Source: JADGQM01 sp964505935 (GTDB lineage: Bacteria; Desulfobacterota; Syntrophobacteria; Syntrophobacterales; Syntrophobacteraceae). Taken from it: a DNA stretch of 7,291 nt. Positions within the stretch are counted from its first letter, which is position 1; every line of letters starts with the position of its first letter. The stretch spans positions 1-7,291 of the forward strand of contig CAZDKX010000257.1 of NCBI GenBank assembly GCA_964505935.1, in the 5' to 3' direction. Below are positions 4,904 through 7,291 of this stretch, one piece after another. Made by a program: the position numbers and the translations under genes. The notes below the pieces were generated by a model. It ran no database searches and was not told the DNA's origin. It saw only the letters and a list, made by a program, of their open reading frames with translations.

Positions 4904-7291
4904 ATGGATTTTGAAACCTTGCTTCGAAAGCATGAGGCCCTGCTTGCCGAGAACGAAGCTTTGAAGGAAGAGAATTTGTCTTTGAAGATACGGCTTGGTC
5001 TGGCAGAACCATTGGAGAGAACGCCTGTTACAAAGTCCGTATGCCAAGAAGCCTCACTGACGGAATCATTCTCTCTTGTCACCGCCAAGGCTGATCCAGC
5101 GGAAAAGATTCGCCTCTTCATGTCGCTGTTCAAGGGACGGGAGGACATATATGCAAAAAGGTGGGAAAGCAAGGATGGCGCCAAGGCTGGATTCACACCT
5201 GCCTGTCAAAATGAAAGGAAACCTGGTCTTTGCAGAAAGTTCAAGGTCAAGTGTGCCTCCTGCCCCCACAGATCCTATGCTCCCTTGGATCAAAATGTCG
5301 TCGATGCCCACTTGAGGGGCATAATTATTGCCGGAGTTTACCCTCTGCTCCAAGATGAAACCTGCCATTTTCTGACGATCGACTTTGACAAGGAGGGGTG
5401 GCAGGAGGATGCATCCACGATTAGGGACGTCTGCGGTGCCTTCAACATCCCCGTAGCCTTTGAGCGTTCCCGTTCCGGTCAGGGTGCTCACGCTTGGTTC
5501 TTTTTCACGGATCCGGTATCCGCGAGTCTGGCCCGAAGATTCGGGAGCGCCTTGCTGACCCACGCCATGAGTATGCGGCACGAAATCAAGTTCAAATCCT
5601 ATGACCGATTATTTCCCAATCAGGCCACAATGCCGAGGGGCGGGTTCGGCAATCTGATTGCATTACCGCTTCAAAAAGAGGCACGTTTAAATGGCAACAG
5701 CGTTTTCATCGATGGATGTTTCCACCCCTACGAGGACCAGTGGGAATTCCTGGCCAAGATAAGACGAATTTCCGAAGACGAGATAGGCGTTCTCATTTCT
5801 AAGCTTTGTCTTGGGAACGAACTTGGGGATTTGAAACAAGACGATGAGGAACCCACCAAACCGTGGGAAAGAAGCAATGCGAGTAGGGCCAAACTCTCAC
5901 GACAAGAGTTTCCGAGTATAGTGCAGGTAGTCAAAGCCAACATGCTCTTCATTCACAAATCCGGCATTTCTCAGAAGGCTCTGAACCTATTGAAAAGGCT
6001 GGCCGCCTTCAAGAATCCCGAGTTCTACCGTCTCCAGGCCATGCGGCGATCGACGCACAAAGAACCGCCAATCATCTCGTGCTCTGAAGAAACTCCGGAG
6101 TACCTCTGCCTGCCAAGAGGTTGTGACGTCGATCTTGAAGCCGTGCTCAGGCACACTGACGTCAAGATTCAATGGTCAGACATGACCTATGCTGGCAGGC
6201 CTATCAGGGTCACCTTCTCCGGGGCATTGAGGGAGGATCAGGAAGTTGCTTTGGAGGAGATACTAAAGCATGACTGCGGGGTCCTCTCTGCCACTACGGC
6301 GTTTGGGAAGACGGTAGTTGCTGCCAGACTCATCGCCGAACGAAAAGTGAACACCCTCATCCTGACGCACCGCCAGCAACTACTCTCACAGTGGATAGCC
6401 AGATTATCCCAGTTTCTAAAAATCAACGAAGAACTACCTGCAATACCCAAGAAGCGTGGTCGGAGGCCGATGTTGAGCGTCATTGGACAGATCGGAGCTG
6501 GGAAATACCGTGCGAACGGTATTATCGATGTTGGAATCATGCAGTCTTTAATCAGCGACCATGAGGTGAAAGCATGTGTGAGGGACTATGGCATGGTAAT
6601 TGTCGATGAATGTCACCATATCTCGGCCGTGAGCTTTGAGCAAATCATCAAAGAGGTCCGATCAAAATACGTCTGCGGGTTGACCGCCACGCCGGTGCGT
6701 CGGGATGGTCGCCATCCAATTATCTTTATGCACTGCGGTCCGATAAGGTACCGGGCAAATGCGAAGAAGGAGGCGGAGAAACGGCCATTTGATCACTACG
6801 TCATACCCCGGTTCACCGGTTTTAGGGTTCCCCCTGACAGGGTAGAAGCTGATATGTCGATCCAGGAATTTTATTCGTCGATGGTGACAGATGGATTTCG
6901 CAATGAGCAGATTATCGATGACGTCTTCAGAGTCCATGAAGCTGGCAGAAACTCGCTAATCCTGACGGAGAGAACGGCCCATGTGGAATTGCTCGCAGCA
7001 AAGCTTCGTGAGAAAATCCCCGATGTGGTGACTCTAACTGGCGGGAAGGGAACAAAAGAGAACAGGGATATCATTGCGAAAATCGCTGAGGTTCCAGTCA
7101 CCGCCCCGTTGACCTTGGTTGCCACTGGGAGATATATCGGAGAAGGATTTGATGAGCCACGGCTGGATACCTTATTTCTGGCAATGCCGATATCGTGGAA
7201 AGGAACGCTCCAGCAGTATGCAGGGAGACTGCATCGTTTGTTCGAAGAGAAGAAAGAAGTGCAGATCTATGACTACGTGGATATTCACGTT
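4904..7291 (+). CDS. TOTE-type conflict-system primase-helicase (3' end outside window)
   Basis: An unbroken frame of 796 codons running off the window. ATG 4904 is the only in-frame ATG after the TAA at 4880. Residues 1-32 form a short leucine-rich coiled coil (LLRKHEALLAENEALKEENL). Cysteines 101, 110, 117 and 120 form a likely zinc site. An archaeo-eukaryotic-primase-like domain follows, with acidic L-T-I-D160-F-D162 and S-R-S-G-Q-G-A-H196-A-W, then YDRLFPNQATMPRGGFGNLI. From about residue 437 there is a superfamily II helicase: Q446, Walker A variant ATTAFGKT (463-470, Ala replacing the first Gly), D568-E-C-H-H box, G-L-T-A-T-P (592-597) and motif VI QQYAGRLHR (770-778). This order matches proteins named TOTE conflict-system primase-helicases, thought to defend against invading DNA. 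Any C-terminal effector domain lies outside the window. It would act on nucleic acid in the cytoplasm. All visible motifs are intact. Confidence 0.88.
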   Translation, partial: MDFETLLRKHEALLAENEALKEENLSLKIRLGLAEPLERTPVTKSVCQEASLTESFSLVTAKADPAEKIRLFMSLFKGREDIYAKRWESKDGAKAGFTPACQNERKPGLCRKFKVKCASCPHRSYAPLDQNVVDAHLRGIIIAGVYPLLQDETCHFLTIDFDKEGWQEDASTIRDVCGAFNIPVAFERSRSGQGAHAWFFFTDPVSASLARRFGSALLTHAMSMRHEIKFKSYDRLFPNQATMPRGGFGNLIALPLQKEARLNGNSVFIDGCFHPYEDQWEFLAKIRRISEDEIGVLISKLCLGNELGDLKQDDEEPTKPWERSNASRAKLSRQEFPSIVQVVKANMLFIHKSGISQKALNLLKRLAAFKNPEFYRLQAMRRSTHKEPPIISCSEETPEYLCLPRGCDVDLEAVLRHTDVKIQWSDMTYAGRPIRVTFSGALREDQEVALEEILKHDCGVLSATTAFGKTVVAARLIAERKVNTLILTHRQQLLSQWIARLSQFLKINEELPAIPKKRGRRPMLSVIGQIGAGKYRANGIIDVGIMQSLISDHEVKACVRDYGMVIVDECHHISAVSFEQIIKEVRSKYVCGLTATPVRRDGRHPIIFMHCGPIRYRANAKKEAEKRPFDHYVIPRFTGFRVPPDRVEADMSIQEFYSSMVTDGFRNEQIIDDVFRVHEAGRNSLILTERTAHVELLAAKLREKIPDVVTLTGGKGTKENRDIIAKIAEVPVTAPLTLVATGRYIGEGFDEPRLDTLFLAMPISWKGTLQQYAGRLHRLFEEKKEVQIYDYVDIHV

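Overview
The window looks like an accessory, defence-type region of a bacterial chromosome with mid-range G+C. Deltaproteobacteria or relatives are my best guess, from the style of the TPR gene and the primase-helicase; this is an impression, not a measurement. No rRNA, tRNA, CRISPR array or intact transposase gene was seen.

Left edge, minus strand: a vapBC-type toxin-antitoxin pair. The Phd/YefM-like antitoxin is complete. The PIN-domain toxin overlaps it by four bases and runs off the window. Its promoter has a perfect palindrome in the -35/-10 spacer, a likely autoregulatory operator. Just beyond, at 460-552, lies a 31-codon scrap of an AbiEii-like nucleotidyltransferase.

Middle left, plus strand: a near-consensus promoter (685-713) whose -35 box sits in one arm of an inverted repeat. 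It is followed by a leader of about 150 nt with several possible hairpins, then a TPR protein of 468 aa. A small 77-aa reading frame follows 17 nt later and may be the stump of a longer partner. Next come about 440 nt without a convincing gene, containing a short direct repeat and the control region of the next operon.

Middle right, plus strand: a type IV AbiE toxin-antitoxin operon. The antitoxin abiEi is intact, but the toxin abiEii, which begins at a GTG overlapping the abiEi stop, is spread over three reading frames with three shifts. It appears to be a recently decayed toxin next to a preserved antitoxin.

Right side, plus strand: after about 400 nt of non-coding DNA with two inverted repeats, a long gene open at the window end (4904-7291, 796 codons so far). 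It encodes a short coiled coil, a cysteine cluster, an archaeo-eukaryotic-primase-like domain and a superfamily II helicase. This matches the architecture called TOTE conflict-system primase-helicase and is the most interesting gene here.

Overall, one toxin-antitoxin system looks intact where visible, a second has lost its toxin, and a scrap of another AbiEii-like gene remains, all close to a probable antiviral primase-helicase. This suggests a defence island with active turnover. That the genes act together is inference only.
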